Origin: a virus
DNA length: 64,000 nt
Strand: one strand, 5' to 3'
Virus record (IMG/VR): IMGVR_UViG_3300028377_000007
Span: 1 to 64,000 of that record
In this document: positions 31,466 to 40,412 of the stretch, in pieces
How the letters are laid out: each line of letters opens with the position of its first letter
Numbering within the stretch: position 1 is the first letter of the stretch
Translations under genes and position numbers: made by a program
Notes under the pieces: model-generated
What the model saw: the letters and a program-made list of their open reading frames with translations, nothing else
Databases searched by the model: none
Told to the model about the DNA's origin: nothing

Positions 31466-32013
31466 ACGTACAAATATTCATAAATTGATATTGCTTTTAT
31501 TAACATTTCTTTTTCTTGCTTTTCTTTGTTTGATTCTATCTCTTTGAGTTCTTTGTTCAGTTTCCTTTCCAATTCTTTGTCTGGAATTTCACGCAACATT
31601 TCTAATCCGCCGTTTTTACATGCTTCAGTTTCCACAAAAGAAGTTTTAAATGTTTCACTCCAATCTTTTAAAGCTTTTTCACACTTTATTTCATTGTTGT
31701 TTCTACCGTTTTTTGCGTACTCATAAACTTCGTTTAGGATATTGCCATATAAATCCATATCTACCAAAACCCGATCAAAGATTTTATCCTGTTCTACTAT
31801 TTGGATAATTGACCCGAAAACAAAGTCTGGAATTAATCCGCTCGTGTCGCAATAAGTATTATAGCGGATATATTTCTTTATCCATCTTTGCCTTGGAAAA
31901 ATAAAATACTTTGCAGCGTAATAAATTTCCCTTGGATATAGAAAATAAAATCTTATTGCTCTAAAAAAATTAGAGGGTCTATTTGGTATATGGTGTTTCC
32001 AGTGTGTTTTCAT
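31462..32013 (-). CDS. Hypothetical protein, paralogue of 60293-60778
   Basis: 183 residues. The N-terminal half shares the pattern PRQRWIKKYIRYN-CD-LIPDFVFG with the 60.3-kb gene (PRQKWIKKHISYN-CD-LITDFLFG). The C-terminus is a Lys/Glu coiled-coil-like segment. Function unknown; a phage-specific family. Confidence 0.68.
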   Translation of the reverse strand: MKTHWKHHIPNRPSNFFRAIRFYFLYPREIYYAAKYFIFPRQRWIKKYIRYNTYCDTSGLIPDFVFGSIIQIVEQDKIFDRVLVDMDLYGNILNEVYEYAKNGRNNNEIKCEKALKDWSETFKTSFVETEACKNGGLEMLREIPDKELERKLNKELKEIESNKEKQEKEMLIKAISIYEYLYV

Positions 32014-32915
32014 TTATTTAATATTTTTAAAATTGCTTTGTCTTTTGCTTTAACCTCGCACTCCCATATAATTTGTGGGTTGTCAAGGATAATTTGTGGA
32101 ATATTTGAAAAATAATCTACATGGGAACGAATTTTTCCATTAGCACCACCCTCAGACCAATGAAAAATTGGTGTAAAATCTCTCCATGTTTTTAAAAAAT
32201 AACCAAATAAGTCTGATGGTTTATTGCACTCGTTATGAAGATTATCGAACGTCAAAGGCAAATCTTGGTTTGTTGTATGATTATAGTATTGCCAAAACTC
32301 AAACAACTTTTCCATATTCCAATAAGCCTTATCACAATTTTCAAGAACCAATCTTTTTTTAGCGCTATCAGATAGTTTATTTAAGTTGTTGACAAAAATA
32401 TCAAACGCATCTTGAACACTTTCGAATGTTCCTGTTGGGTGAATATTGATAGGATTAGAATAATCTTGCGGCAAATCCAAGCAATCATGAATCCATCCAT
32501 GCAATTCTAAATCAATAATAGAATTATTTATAATCTTATCATCTTTATTAAACATTACTATGTATTGCGATGGGTGAGTGGACACAGTTATGTTATTTTG
32601 TTTTAAAAGTTTACCACATTTTGACAATAAATCTTTATATAAAGAATAACTTTTTACTTCCTCCCATGAATCAAAGCATTGTTGATCTGTATAAGCGGGA
32701 AACAAAGAACTAGAAAGCCTATAGTGTTTTATGTTATTTTGTGCGCAATGTTTTATTATTCTTGATGTTACTTGTAGATTGTTTATTGTTCGATCATGCA
32801 CAACTTTTTTAGCTTCTTCTCTCGGCAAAGATAAAAACCGTTTGCGGGTAATGGTTTGGAAAGAAAACCCTTTGTCTTTAAGAATTTCCGATATGCAACA
32901 TAATCCTAATTTCAT
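32010..32915 (-). CDS. uvdE: UV damage endonuclease (UvdE/UVDE)
   Basis: 301 residues of the expected TIM-barrel type. IKHYRLSSSLFPAYT, THPSQYIVMF, LELHGW and LVLENCDKA carry the conserved His, Glu and Asp residues that bind the metal cluster. The enzyme nicks DNA 5' to UV photoproducts. Overlaps the neighbouring gene by four bases. Confidence 0.9.
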   Translation of the reverse strand: MKLGLCCISEILKDKGFSFQTITRKRFLSLPREEAKKVVHDRTINNLQVTSRIIKHCAQNNIKHYRLSSSLFPAYTDQQCFDSWEEVKSYSLYKDLLSKCGKLLKQNNITVSTHPSQYIVMFNKDDKIINNSIIDLELHGWIHDCLDLPQDYSNPINIHPTGTFESVQDAFDIFVNNLNKLSDSAKKRLVLENCDKAYWNMEKLFEFWQYYNHTTNQDLPLTFDNLHNECNKPSDLFGYFLKTWRDFTPIFHWSEGGANGKIRSHVDYFSNIPQIILDNPQIIWECEVKAKDKAILKILNK

Positions 32916-32961
32916 GATAATTCTTTTATTTTTTCTGTGTTCATTTTATTATTTTTATTTA

Positions 32962-34047
32962 TTATTTTTTCAAAACTTGATATAGTAATTTTTTGTAATT
33001 TTCTTTTGTCAGCTCTTTTCCCTGCCTCAAACTAAAAACAAAGCCAGACCGATTTGTATCTCCCCATTTTTGAAATGTTTTTGCGGCAAAGGTTTTTTGA
33101 TCTATTTCCTTATGATCCTGCACGAATTTTTTCATAAAGTCAACAATTTTTTTGACTTCTTTCCAACCGTCACAGATTCTAGAAATGCTTCCCTTCGTTT
33201 GTTCAGCAATTTCATAGTCTAAAGTATCAACAATTATTTGATAAGCTTTATTATATTCTGGCATATCATGAGAAATCCAAAAATCAATAACCCTTTCAAA
33301 AGAACCGAGTTCTGATTTCATTCTATGTAAAGATAAATAGTGCTCGGCTTTTAGTTTTCTAATATCCTGGCCTTTATTACAATAAATACAAACTCCTTCC
33401 TTCCCTTCCCAAGAAGGTACGTCAGATAAAACATCTTTTATGCTATTATAACTGTATGTTTTTGGGCGCTTAACTAGAATGTTATTTGCTTCTTCATCAA
33501 TAATAAATTGTGATGCCATAGTATAATTCTCATGTTCTATTATGCCAATTAAATAAAGTTCTGGCTCTTCTCCGTAGTCAAGTACAATCTTATTATTTGG
33601 AGTCACCCACTCATAAAGATAGGAGAGTTCAGAATTGATTTCAAAAGCTTTTGGATGCTTTTCTTTTAGATAATTTATTTCAAAACCGTTATCTAATTTT
33701 GTAGCATCAATTGTTCCTCTAGTTCTAACAATCAATTCATTTTTATACTGCGAGACTATCAACGTAGAACCATCTATCTTTTCAATAATTTGGACCCCGC
33801 CGTTTGCAGTAGTAGAAAACGGAGTATAAGTTAATTCTGGTTGCTCTGAAAAGTTAAAGAATTTTTTAAATCCAGCGGAAATCAATTCACCATCAACATT
33901 CCAAATAGAAGATCTAAAAATTAGATTGTCTTTGGTCCACTTTACACCTATATGTTTTGGGAAAATCAAAAAGCATTTATCGCCGCCAATTATTCCTTCT
34001 TTAAGAATAAAATCTGATAAATCATAGTCTGCTAAGTTTATTTTCAT
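32962..34047 (-). CDS. RNA ligase, T4 Rnl1-like
   Basis: 361 residues. Adenylation motif EKIDGST (nucleotidyl Lys at about 89), YLYEWVTPNNKIVLDY (motif IIIa), EGVCIY (IV) and KLKAEHYLSLH (V), then a helical C-terminal domain as in T4 Rnl1. It would reseal cleaved tRNA together with the polynucleotide kinase at 57.5 kb. Confidence 0.85.
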   Translation of the reverse strand: MKINLADYDLSDFILKEGIIGGDKCFLIFPKHIGVKWTKDNLIFRSSIWNVDGELISAGFKKFFNFSEQPELTYTPFSTTANGGVQIIEKIDGSTLIVSQYKNELIVRTRGTIDATKLDNGFEINYLKEKHPKAFEINSELSYLYEWVTPNNKIVLDYGEEPELYLIGIIEHENYTMASQFIIDEEANNILVKRPKTYSYNSIKDVLSDVPSWEGKEGVCIYCNKGQDIRKLKAEHYLSLHRMKSELGSFERVIDFWISHDMPEYNKAYQIIVDTLDYEIAEQTKGSISRICDGWKEVKKIVDFMKKFVQDHKEIDQKTFAAKTFQKWGDTNRSGFVFSLRQGKELTKENYKKLLYQVLKK

Positions 34048-34063
34048 TTTGTGGTATTTTGAG

Positions 34064-34146
34064 TTATTTTAATCTTTCAACGCAAATATCATAATATTCT
34101 TTCTCTTTTTCAATCCCTATAAATTGTCTATTGAGATTATTTCTTT
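34064..34146 (-). pseudogene. Duplicated tail of the 15.8-kb adenine methyltransferase
   Basis: The frame reads NNLNRQFIGIEKEKEYYDIC and ends VERLK-stop, matching the last codons of the 15787-16512 gene at protein level while differing at many silent sites. No start or catalytic part remains. It is the relic of a second methyltransferase copy. Confidence 0.75.
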
Positions 34147-34148
34147 TT

Positions 34149-34460
34149 TCATTTCTGTAATATTTCTAAATGGTATATACTATTAAATGTTTCAAAGATA
34201 TATTCTTTATCTGATATTTTTTCTACATTTATAACGCATGAAGTACGAAAAATTCCGTCAACTTTTATGCCGTTTCTTTCTATTCTCTTGAGACAACAAT
34301 GCTCATCTTTTTTGGGAATGCCAAGCGCATAACAAATAACTTCGTAGCCAGACCAAATAGATTTTTCTGGATCGCTAAAGTCTTTATTTACATCCTTATC
34401 TGTTGAAGTCTCTACTGCGGGATTTTTTGACGCTGATTTTTTCTTAATTTTTACTATCAT
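34149..34460 (-). CDS. Hypothetical protein
   Basis: 103 residues: a Lys/Ser-rich N-terminal tail, then a compact part with KDEHCCLKRIERNGIKVDG. No domain recognised. Confidence 0.6.
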   Translation of the reverse strand: MIVKIKKKSASKNPAVETSTDKDVNKDFSDPEKSIWSGYEVICYALGIPKKDEHCCLKRIERNGIKVDGIFRTSCVINVEKISDKEYIFETFNSIYHLEILQK

Positions 34461-34461
34461 T

Positions 34462-34713
34462 TTATTTACCCTCTTCTAACATACCCTTTTCAAAAAGCCA
34501 CTCATCAAAATAAGTTGGTTTATCTCCCCCGTTAAAACAATAATCAAAAAGCCATTCTTCTGTATTTTCTGTCAAGCCCTGAGATTTTAATTTTTCGACC
34601 ATTTCATCATACTCTCGTTGTATGATTCTATTTAGGTTTATCAAAAGCTCTTGCTTTGCCCAAATTTCGTCTAGCCACTCTGTTTTTAGCTCTGATTCTT
34701 TTACTTTGCTCAT
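34462..34713 (-). CDS. Hypothetical acidic protein
   Basis: 83 residues, mostly helical and acidic. Its ATG overlaps the upstream stop (ATGA). Confidence 0.6.
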   Translation of the reverse strand: MSKVKESELKTEWLDEIWAKQELLINLNRIIQREYDEMVEKLKSQGLTENTEEWLFDYCFNGGDKPTYFDEWLFEKGMLEEGK

Positions 34714-34889
34714 ATTTTATTTTTAAGATTTTCCTTAGTTTCTCCCGTCGTCCAAGTATTTAATTCTCCGCAACAATCGCAGATATATTTTCCTTCGATA
34801 TGTCTAATTTCCCTATAAATCGTAGTTCGATAAGCTTTTATTCTTTTTTTGCTCATTTTATTTAAAACTTTATCTTCTATATATTTCAT
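34710..34889 (-). CDS. Small protein with CxCC motif
   Basis: 59 residues, basic N-terminus, then YICDCCGELNTW, which could be half a zinc knuckle. No family recognised. ATGA coupling to the next gene. Confidence 0.55.
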   Translation of the reverse strand: MKYIEDKVLNKMSKKRIKAYRTTIYREIRHIEGKYICDCCGELNTWTTGETKENLKNKI

Positions 34890-34910
34890 TTTTTTATTCC
34901 CCTTCTATTT

Positions 34911-35906
34911 TTAAAAGTTTCTATCAATAATATTTAAGAAATTCTCTCTAATCAATGTTGACGAGGATTGATTAAGGCTTTTGAATAAAAGTTTTTGCTC
35001 TGACTTTTCAAGTTCATTATATTTCTGCGAGTTTTCGCGCATATAATCTTCTAAAACATCTGAGTTTAATTCCTTCATAATCTTGCCGAAATCTTTATCA
35101 GTGACATCTCCAATTTTAGACAATGCACTTCTTAATCTATTTTCATTAACAAAGCTTTCGAGTTCTTCAATTTCTTTGGATAGTTCGGGCGAATATTCGA
35201 TTTTTTGTTTTTTCTTTTTTGTTTTTTCTTTCTCTGAGAATTTGGGGTTCTTATTTTTAAGTATAACCCTAGAACCGCACCCAAAAAACTTTGGAATAAA
35301 AGATTTGATAACGATCCCCTCTGACATATTTCCTTCTACTTTTTCCAATCCAAAATCTTTGTAAATCGGGTCTTCAAAAATAGGACTAAATTCTAAACAT
35401 TCGTCAAAAGTTCCAGTAAATAAAATTGGCGAATAAGGTATATCCGAATTCTTAAAAACATCAATTTTATAATCAAAGTCTAAATAAAAAGTATCTACTT
35501 TAATATCAACAGCATAAAACTCTATTTCTGGGGAATATTTTACCCTGTTTTGAATTGCTTTGACATTTGATTTAATATTTGGGTATGAACCGCCAAATAA
35601 TTCTCCGTAAATAGATAGACATTCAAATGTGACATATTTGCTTTTTAAATATGCCCAAGCTTTTTTTATGTAAGACTCTAATTTTTCTTCAATAGAGCGA
35701 AAATTATAAAAGTCTTCATTTCCGCCGATAAAACCAGACCTTTTAGCATATCTTATTTCTTTCCCATCATAATGAACGGAAAAGTTTGCTCCATCAATTT
35801 TATTTGATACTTCCCATAGACCATCTTCAAGGCCATCGAACCTAATTTGTTCGATTGTTTTTTCTCTATAGGTGTTTTCGATTGAGTTATATTTTGTGAA
35901 CTTCAT
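34911..35906 (-). CDS. RNA ligase, T4 Rnl2-like
   Basis: 331 residues from the ATG at 35906. WEVSNKIDGANFSV holds the adenylated Lys; YGELFGG, SEGIVIK and VILKNKNPKF are motifs III, IV and V. A helical C-terminal domain follows, as in Rnl2, which seals nicks in duplex RNA. Having both ligase types in one phage points to a strong need for RNA repair. Confidence 0.88.
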   Translation of the reverse strand: MKFTKYNSIENTYREKTIEQIRFDGLEDGLWEVSNKIDGANFSVHYDGKEIRYAKRSGFIGGNEDFYNFRSIEEKLESYIKKAWAYLKSKYVTFECLSIYGELFGGSYPNIKSNVKAIQNRVKYSPEIEFYAVDIKVDTFYLDFDYKIDVFKNSDIPYSPILFTGTFDECLEFSPIFEDPIYKDFGLEKVEGNMSEGIVIKSFIPKFFGCGSRVILKNKNPKFSEKEKTKKKKQKIEYSPELSKEIEELESFVNENRLRSALSKIGDVTDKDFGKIMKELNSDVLEDYMRENSQKYNELEKSEQKLLFKSLNQSSSTLIRENFLNIIDRNF

Positions 35907-36180
35907 GATTATTTTCTCTGTTTCTTGCAAACAACTTTGCTTGATATTTGAATCTGATTTTTTGTAAAGCTTCTAAATTATTGATAAGTAATGCTATATT
36001 TAATCCATCATCAAATATTTTATCTATTTGATTAAAAATATCTTCCATATATTCGATTTGGGTTGCAATTTTAATTTCTGAAGATTTTGTAATTTTATCT
36101 GAAAATTCACATATGGTATGCGGATAATCCCCATCAGAAGTAGAAATCGGCGCAACTATTTTATTTTTGTGGTATTTCAT
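35887..36180 (-). CDS. Hypothetical protein
   Basis: 97 residues, helical C-terminal two thirds. No domain recognised. Overlaps both neighbours slightly. Confidence 0.6.
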   Translation of the reverse strand: MKYHKNKIVAPISTSDGDYPHTICEFSDKITKSSEIKIATQIEYMEDIFNQIDKIFDDGLNIALLINNLEALQKIRFKYQAKLFARNRENNHEVHKI

Positions 36181-36529
36181 TTTGTATATTTTTTCCTAGT
36201 TGCAAAGCTGTTCTTGCATTTTCCAATGCTTTTTCTAAATAATTAACCTGTCTTAATTTTCTAATTAAAAATGAATTTAAAGCCTCTTCTTTGGTGGGGT
36301 AAGCATATCTCTTTCGAGAGACTTTCGAAACCCATTTTTCTGTACACTTAAATATATAAAAATCTCCTTTATAAATTTCTTTTATCCAATAGCCCTTTGG
36401 GGTTTCTTTTGTTACATCAAACTCAATTAGTTTTACCTCTATATTATCATAACTACATCTTACAAAATTATCAAATGGGTCTATTCCTCCTGTTGAGTGT
36501 ATATCTTCTTGATATCTATAGTGTTTCAT
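36161..36529 (-). CDS. Hypothetical protein; its 5' end is duplicated upstream
   Basis: 122 residues, beginning MKHYRYQEDIHSTGG. No domain recognised. The first 15 codons and the preceding 50 bp recur at 36757-36783 plus 37063-37118, interrupted there by a 279-bp insert. Confidence 0.62.
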   Translation of the reverse strand: MKHYRYQEDIHSTGGIDPFDNFVRCSYDNIEVKLIEFDVTKETPKGYWIKEIYKGDFYIFKCTEKWVSKVSRKRYAYPTKEEALNSFLIRKLRQVNYLEKALENARTALQLGKNIQNEIPQK

Positions 36530-36568
36530 TAAATTTTTAAAAAGTAAGTATAATCAGATTCATTTAGG
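36485..36568. repeat. Duplicated junction, intact copy
   Basis: 84 bp containing the 3' end of a metallophosphoesterase-like frame (NESDYTYFLKI) and the start of the 36161-36529 gene. The other copy is split across 36757-36783 and 37063-37118. Confidence 0.85.
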
Positions 36569-36588
36569 GATTCTATTTGTTAAGAATT

Positions 36589-36617
36589 ATTGTGGCGTCT
36601 TTTTTTTTAAAGTCAAT
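36589..36617 (-). promoter_or_regulatory. Promoter upstream of the 36529 gene
   Basis: TTGACT, 17 bp, CACAAT (or 18 bp, ACAATA). It lies between the two copies of the duplicated junction and gives a leader of about 55 bases. Confidence 0.55.
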
Positions 36618-36756
36618 ACTTTTTTGAAAAATTTATTTTTTAAGTTTCTCGTGGGGCTTGGATATCGTCTTTTTCGCTTACATCGAACTCGTGGTTTTAT
36701 TCGCTTATTCTGCCGTGAGAATATTCGCTTATTGCGCAGAAAAATAAAATAGATTC

Positions 36757-37118
36757 TCCTCCTGTTGGGTGTATATCTTCTTGTTATAATTCACTGGAGA
36801 AGAAAAAATGGTCAGTATCGGCGGCAGCGTATTGCCCTAGTTTTTGGCTCACCCCATCCTTAGCTAAATGATAGCACAACCATCCCTTGTATTCATCGAG
36901 GTACCTGTTCGTGTAGGAAATGGAATGAGGGCGCTTGCCGTATTTTTCGATATACTTGTCCCAAGCCTTGCGGTCCTTACCTCTAGTCGGTCTCGATTCG
37001 TAATACATAATTATAACCAGCCAGATCAGGACAACTCGCTTCGCTAGCGCCTGTCTTCGAAAATATCTATAGTGTTTCATTAAATTTTTAAAAAGTAAGT
37101 ATAATCAGATTCATTTAA
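36757..37118. other. Split copy of the duplicated junction with a 279-bp GC-richer insert
   Basis: Left part 36757-36783 and right part 37063-37118 together equal the 36485-36568 repeat with a few changes. Between them, 36784-37062 is visibly richer in GC than the surroundings and encodes its own frame. No terminal repeats or transposase are visible. Confidence 0.75.
36784..37080 (-). CDS. Hypothetical chimeric protein in the insert
   Basis: 98 residues from the duplicated start MKHYRY; the foreign part has its own ATG (MYYESRPTRGKDRKAWDKY) and could be the true gene of about 73 residues. Aromatic and basic. No family recognised. The higher GC content suggests horizontal transfer. Confidence 0.55.
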   Translation of the reverse strand: MKHYRYFRRQALAKRVVLIWLVIIMYYESRPTRGKDRKAWDKYIEKYGKRPHSISYTNRYLDEYKGWLCYHLAKDGVSQKLGQYAAADTDHFFFSSEL

Positions 37119-37868
37119 GGACTCAAACATCAAGCTTTTACTCTTTACCACCATATAGGATTTTTGTAAATTGTCGAGGCAAAAATTCGTTTTTTCTTTT
37201 TCCCTCAACTCCGAAGTCCTTTTTGTTGTATGCCCGACTATTTGGCGAATATTATCAACTGGAACAAATTCTTCCCAATCAACCCAAATCGGCGAAGAAT
37301 AATGATCCGAGCCGCCCCTGTATGAACTCACATTCCAAATCCAATGGAAAGGTTTGTGATGAAAAGAAAGCTTATCTTTCTCCCACTCATCGTAAAGATA
37401 TTGTATATTATCTTCCTCGCTTAAATATGGCTTAAATTGAGCATATTGAAACCCAGCATGTACACAATAATATTCCCCGACTTTACAACACAACTTTAAT
37501 TTTTTAAAAAACTTTGGGTCTATGTATTTGTTGAAATCAGTAGCTTTACTTCTTGTCCAACCAGAACAACAATAGAAAGTATTTTTTGACGGAATTATTT
37601 TTGGCGTATAAGATGCTAAATATGCTAAATCATGGTTTCCAAGTAAAAAATTAAACCTTTCATCGTCTAGTTTATCGTTTATCCACTTACAAACATTTTT
37701 AATAGAGAAATGCGTAGCATTGTTTATGTTATCGAATGTATCAAAGAAATCCCCTAAAAATACAACATTATCAAAGTCCTTTTCTTTTTCAAGAATTGCG
37801 TCAGCGAAACCTAAATTTTGATGGATATCGGGGATTATGATTGTTTTACCTTTGTTTATTTTTTTCAT
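37080..37868 (-). CDS. Calcineurin-like metallophosphoesterase
   Basis: 262 residues. IPDIHQN, FLGDFFD, LLGNHD, CVHAG and VGHTT give all five metal-binding blocks. Close to the PPP-type Ser/Thr phosphatases found in phages; substrate unknown. Its C-terminal codons lie in the duplicated junction. Confidence 0.85.
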   Translation of the reverse strand: MKKINKGKTIIIPDIHQNLGFADAILEKEKDFDNVVFLGDFFDTFDNINNATHFSIKNVCKWINDKLDDERFNFLLGNHDLAYLASYTPKIIPSKNTFYCCSGWTRSKATDFNKYIDPKFFKKLKLCCKVGEYYCVHAGFQYAQFKPYLSEEDNIQYLYDEWEKDKLSFHHKPFHWIWNVSSYRGGSDHYSSPIWVDWEEFVPVDNIRQIVGHTTKRTSELREKEKTNFCLDNLQKSYMVVKSKSLMFESLNESDYTYFLKI

Positions 37869-37918
37869 CTTCTTTTGTTGCTTTTTCTTCCGCTATATCC
37901 ATTTACTGGTACAGGTTT
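37865..37918 (-). pseudogene. Right half of the gene interrupted by the IS607 element
   Basis: Reads KPVPVNGYSGRKSNKRR-stop, in register with the left half at 40176-40343 if the element is removed. Its stop overlaps the next ATG (ATGA). Confidence 0.6.
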
Positions 37919-37948
37919 CCGTTCTTTTAAACTTACAAAAATCTAAAG

Positions 37949-39166
37949 TCATATTTTTAAGATATAAACTCTTGATTTTTTGTTAAATTCCTGCTTCACA
38001 GAACAGCTAACCAAACTTTCGTTTGATGAACTCTGTTCTCCACAGGCCGACACGGTAGAGCTTACCGCCAAATTCTTTAAATTGATAGAGGCATTAAAAT
38101 CCCTATCCATTTTATTGTCACACACCTTACACTCAAATACTCTATCCGTCAAGGTCAGACTTTCGTTTTTCCATCCGCAGCATGAACACAATTTAGAGCT
38201 AGCGAAGAAAGTATCGGCAAAGATAACTTTTCTATTGCTCCATTTTGCTTTATATTCGACCTGACGACGAAATTCGAATAGTCCAACATCACTGATAGCT
38301 TGCGCCAAACAATGATTCTTCATCATATTGCTTACTTTCAAATCTTCTAAAACTATTGTTTTATTTTCACGAACAATTTTAGTGGTTATTTTATGCAAGC
38401 AATCTTTACGAATATTTGATATGTGATTGTGTAGTTTTGCTAATTTTTGTTTTGCTTTTCCATAGTTTTTACTTCCTTTTTTCTTTCTTGATAATTGACG
38501 TTGTTTGAGCTTTAATTTATTGAGATTCTTCTTTAATGCTTTGGGATTTTCGTAAGTCGTCCCGTCTGAGCAAGTAGCCAGAGTCTTAATGCCTAAATCA
38601 ACTCCAATTACATCATTAATGGCGTTTGTAGGCTCTCTATCGGGCGTTTCTACTTGAACCGACACAAACCATCTGCCAGCTTTCTTGGACACTGTAGCAG
38701 ATAAGATTTTACAATCGGTTGGAATATAATCTTTTTCGGCTAATTTCAGCTTACCGATTCGCGGCAATTTAATACATCCAGATTCAACCGAAATTGCTCC
38801 ATCCAATCTAAAAGATTGTTTGTCATTCTTTTTGGATTTGAATTTCGGGAACCCTTTCTTGCCTTTAACTTTTTTCTTGCAACGAGTGAAGAAATTTTGA
38901 AATGCTTTATCACAATCTCTTAATGCGTTTTGTGGCGAACTTTTGCTTGAATTATACATCCAAGGAATATCGGTTTTCTTTAGTTTGTTTAATTCTCTAT
39001 GAAGTTCAATAGCATTAGGGGTTTTCTCTTTCTTATCAAATGCCTCTTTCTTGATATTTAAAGCCCAATTATAAGCAAAACGCGCCGCGCCCAAAGATTT
39101 CATCAGGTCGGTTTTTTGTGCATTGTTGGTCACTACAATCTCGGTTTTATATGCTCGTAAAATCAT
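37949..39166 (-). CDS. tnpB: TnpB RNA-guided nuclease-like protein
   Basis: 405 residues. RuvC-like motifs GVDLGIKTLATCSDG, IVLEDLKVSNM and DRDFNASINL carry the three acidic residues; a zinc ribbon lies in CSCCGWKNES and CKVCDN. Full length and intact. In related elements the guide RNA comes from the region at the end of tnpB, here about 37910-37990. ATG overlaps the Dam-type gene stop (ATGA). Confidence 0.92.
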   Translation of the reverse strand: MILRAYKTEIVVTNNAQKTDLMKSLGAARFAYNWALNIKKEAFDKKEKTPNAIELHRELNKLKKTDIPWMYNSSKSSPQNALRDCDKAFQNFFTRCKKKVKGKKGFPKFKSKKNDKQSFRLDGAISVESGCIKLPRIGKLKLAEKDYIPTDCKILSATVSKKAGRWFVSVQVETPDREPTNAINDVIGVDLGIKTLATCSDGTTYENPKALKKNLNKLKLKQRQLSRKKKGSKNYGKAKQKLAKLHNHISNIRKDCLHKITTKIVRENKTIVLEDLKVSNMMKNHCLAQAISDVGLFEFRRQVEYKAKWSNRKVIFADTFFASSKLCSCCGWKNESLTLTDRVFECKVCDNKMDRDFNASINLKNLAVSSTVSACGEQSSSNESLVSCSVKQEFNKKSRVYILKI

Positions 39167-39672
39167 ATCTTAAAAACCCTACCGAAATTAGAAAATATAT
39201 GCTCAAATTCTGAAAATTTATTTCCCTTATAACATAAACAACAAGCCATTGGAGCACCTTTTTTATCCTCTATTCCGTTGTTAAAAAAACGAAGTCTAGT
39301 GTCTGATAAAAAACAAATAGCGGTATATTTTTTAAAAACTATTTCCTTAAAGTGTTTGGTGTTAGTAGCGACAGGAACTAAGAAAATTAATTCACCCTCT
39401 GTCTCAAGGGATTTTTTAAACCAGTCATATAGAGACTTCCCTTTACTTCTGCCGTAAGGAGGATTTACAAAGATGGTTTTAGCGTCCCATTTTTCAATTA
39501 ATCCGTCCTTATTTGGGTATATTAGATTATTTCTCGCAGAAACCAGAGAATTCTGATTGGAACATGGGTCTAATTCGATTTCTCCACCAAAAAATGCTGT
39601 TATTGGAATTATGTATTTCGGAGGGGTATTCCAATCCTTTTTATCAGAATTATTTTTGCGACCAGCACTCAT
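39163..39672 (-). CDS. Phage-type DNA N6-adenine methyltransferase (Dam family)
   Basis: 169 residues. DWNTPPKYI, ELDPCSNQ and FVNPPYGR match phage Dam enzymes of about this size. It sits between tnpA and tnpB and begins within the 3' end of the tnpA remnant, so it was either captured by the element or inserted into it. Confidence 0.85.
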   Translation of the reverse strand: MSAGRKNNSDKKDWNTPPKYIIPITAFFGGEIELDPCSNQNSLVSARNNLIYPNKDGLIEKWDAKTIFVNPPYGRSKGKSLYDWFKKSLETEGELIFLVPVATNTKHFKEIVFKKYTAICFLSDTRLRFFNNGIEDKKGAPMACCLCYKGNKFSEFEHIFSNFGRVFKI

Positions 39673-40175
39673 ACCAATTCCTCCATTTCTTTCTTAATTC
39701 ATTTTCAAAGCCCTTAGACATCACTTCTTCAACTTTTTCAATCCTAACTTTATATGAATTAAAATATGAAACCAAATAATTAAAGCAAAATCTCGACAAT
39801 CTATCTTTATGCTCAATCAAAACCACATCAATTTCTTTCGCTTCCACCAATTCAAATAATTACAGCAATAATACTGTAACCGCGTTTAAGAGCTTCTGTA
39901 GTCATTCTACCAACCTGCCTCCCTAAGTCGCCTTTAGTCTTTTGTTCGTGCGGGCTAACGCGACAATAGATAGCTGCACGCTTACCGCTAGATTCTTTAA
40001 TGGGTTCAACATAAATTCCCGCCAACTTCTCAATATCGCTGCGATAATAGCGTCTATGTCTGCCTTCGGTATGAAACGGCGTTAATTTGCCTGCACGTTC
40101 CCAATTCCTTAATGTTTCGTCGGAAACACCAAGAATAGATGCGGCATCGCTGATAGATAGAATCTTTTTATCCAT
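39650..40175 (-). pseudogene. tnpA: IS607-type serine recombinase TnpA, broken
   Basis: The first part has the MerR-like HTH and RAAIYCRVSPHEQKTKGDL with the catalytic Ser of the resolvase domain, then stops after SIIAVII. The following frame resumes at LVEAKEIDVVLIEHKDRLSR. About 17 residues that normally link these are missing, and the C-terminus runs into the Dam-type gene. It should be inactive. Confidence 0.85.
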
Positions 40176-40343
40176 TTTATCTATCAATCCTTTCTGTTGA
40201 AATAATCTAAACCATCCATCGTAGATTTTCTGAAATTCCTCAATTGTAGGAACCTCATCCAATTCAAACGGAATATCATGGATAACTCCATCATCGGTTT
40301 CAAATTCTGTTTTGGTAACTCTTGTAATCATTTTTGGTTTCAT
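40176..40343 (-). pseudogene. Left half of the gene interrupted by the IS607 element
   Basis: 56 codons (MKPKMITRVTKTEFETDDG to QQKGLIDK) that run in frame into tnpA. With the 37865-37918 part it would be a protein of about 73 residues. No family recognised. Confidence 0.65.
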
Positions 40344-40412
40344 ATATATTTACACTAAAAGTTTAGATTTTTCAAGAAAAAAGTTAAATTATTTTAATTT
40401 TATTTAGATATT

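Larger units (their letters stand above)
37914..40178 (-). mobile_element. IS607-family element, decayed, with an internal methyltransferase gene
   Basis: Order on the minus strand: broken tnpA (serine recombinase), Dam-type methyltransferase, tnpB. It splits a small phage gene, whose two parts flank it in frame. The right end (GGTTnCCGTTCTTTTAA, plus-strand reading) is shared with the short derivative at 56991-57138. Exact ends are estimated from those comparisons. Confidence 0.75.
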
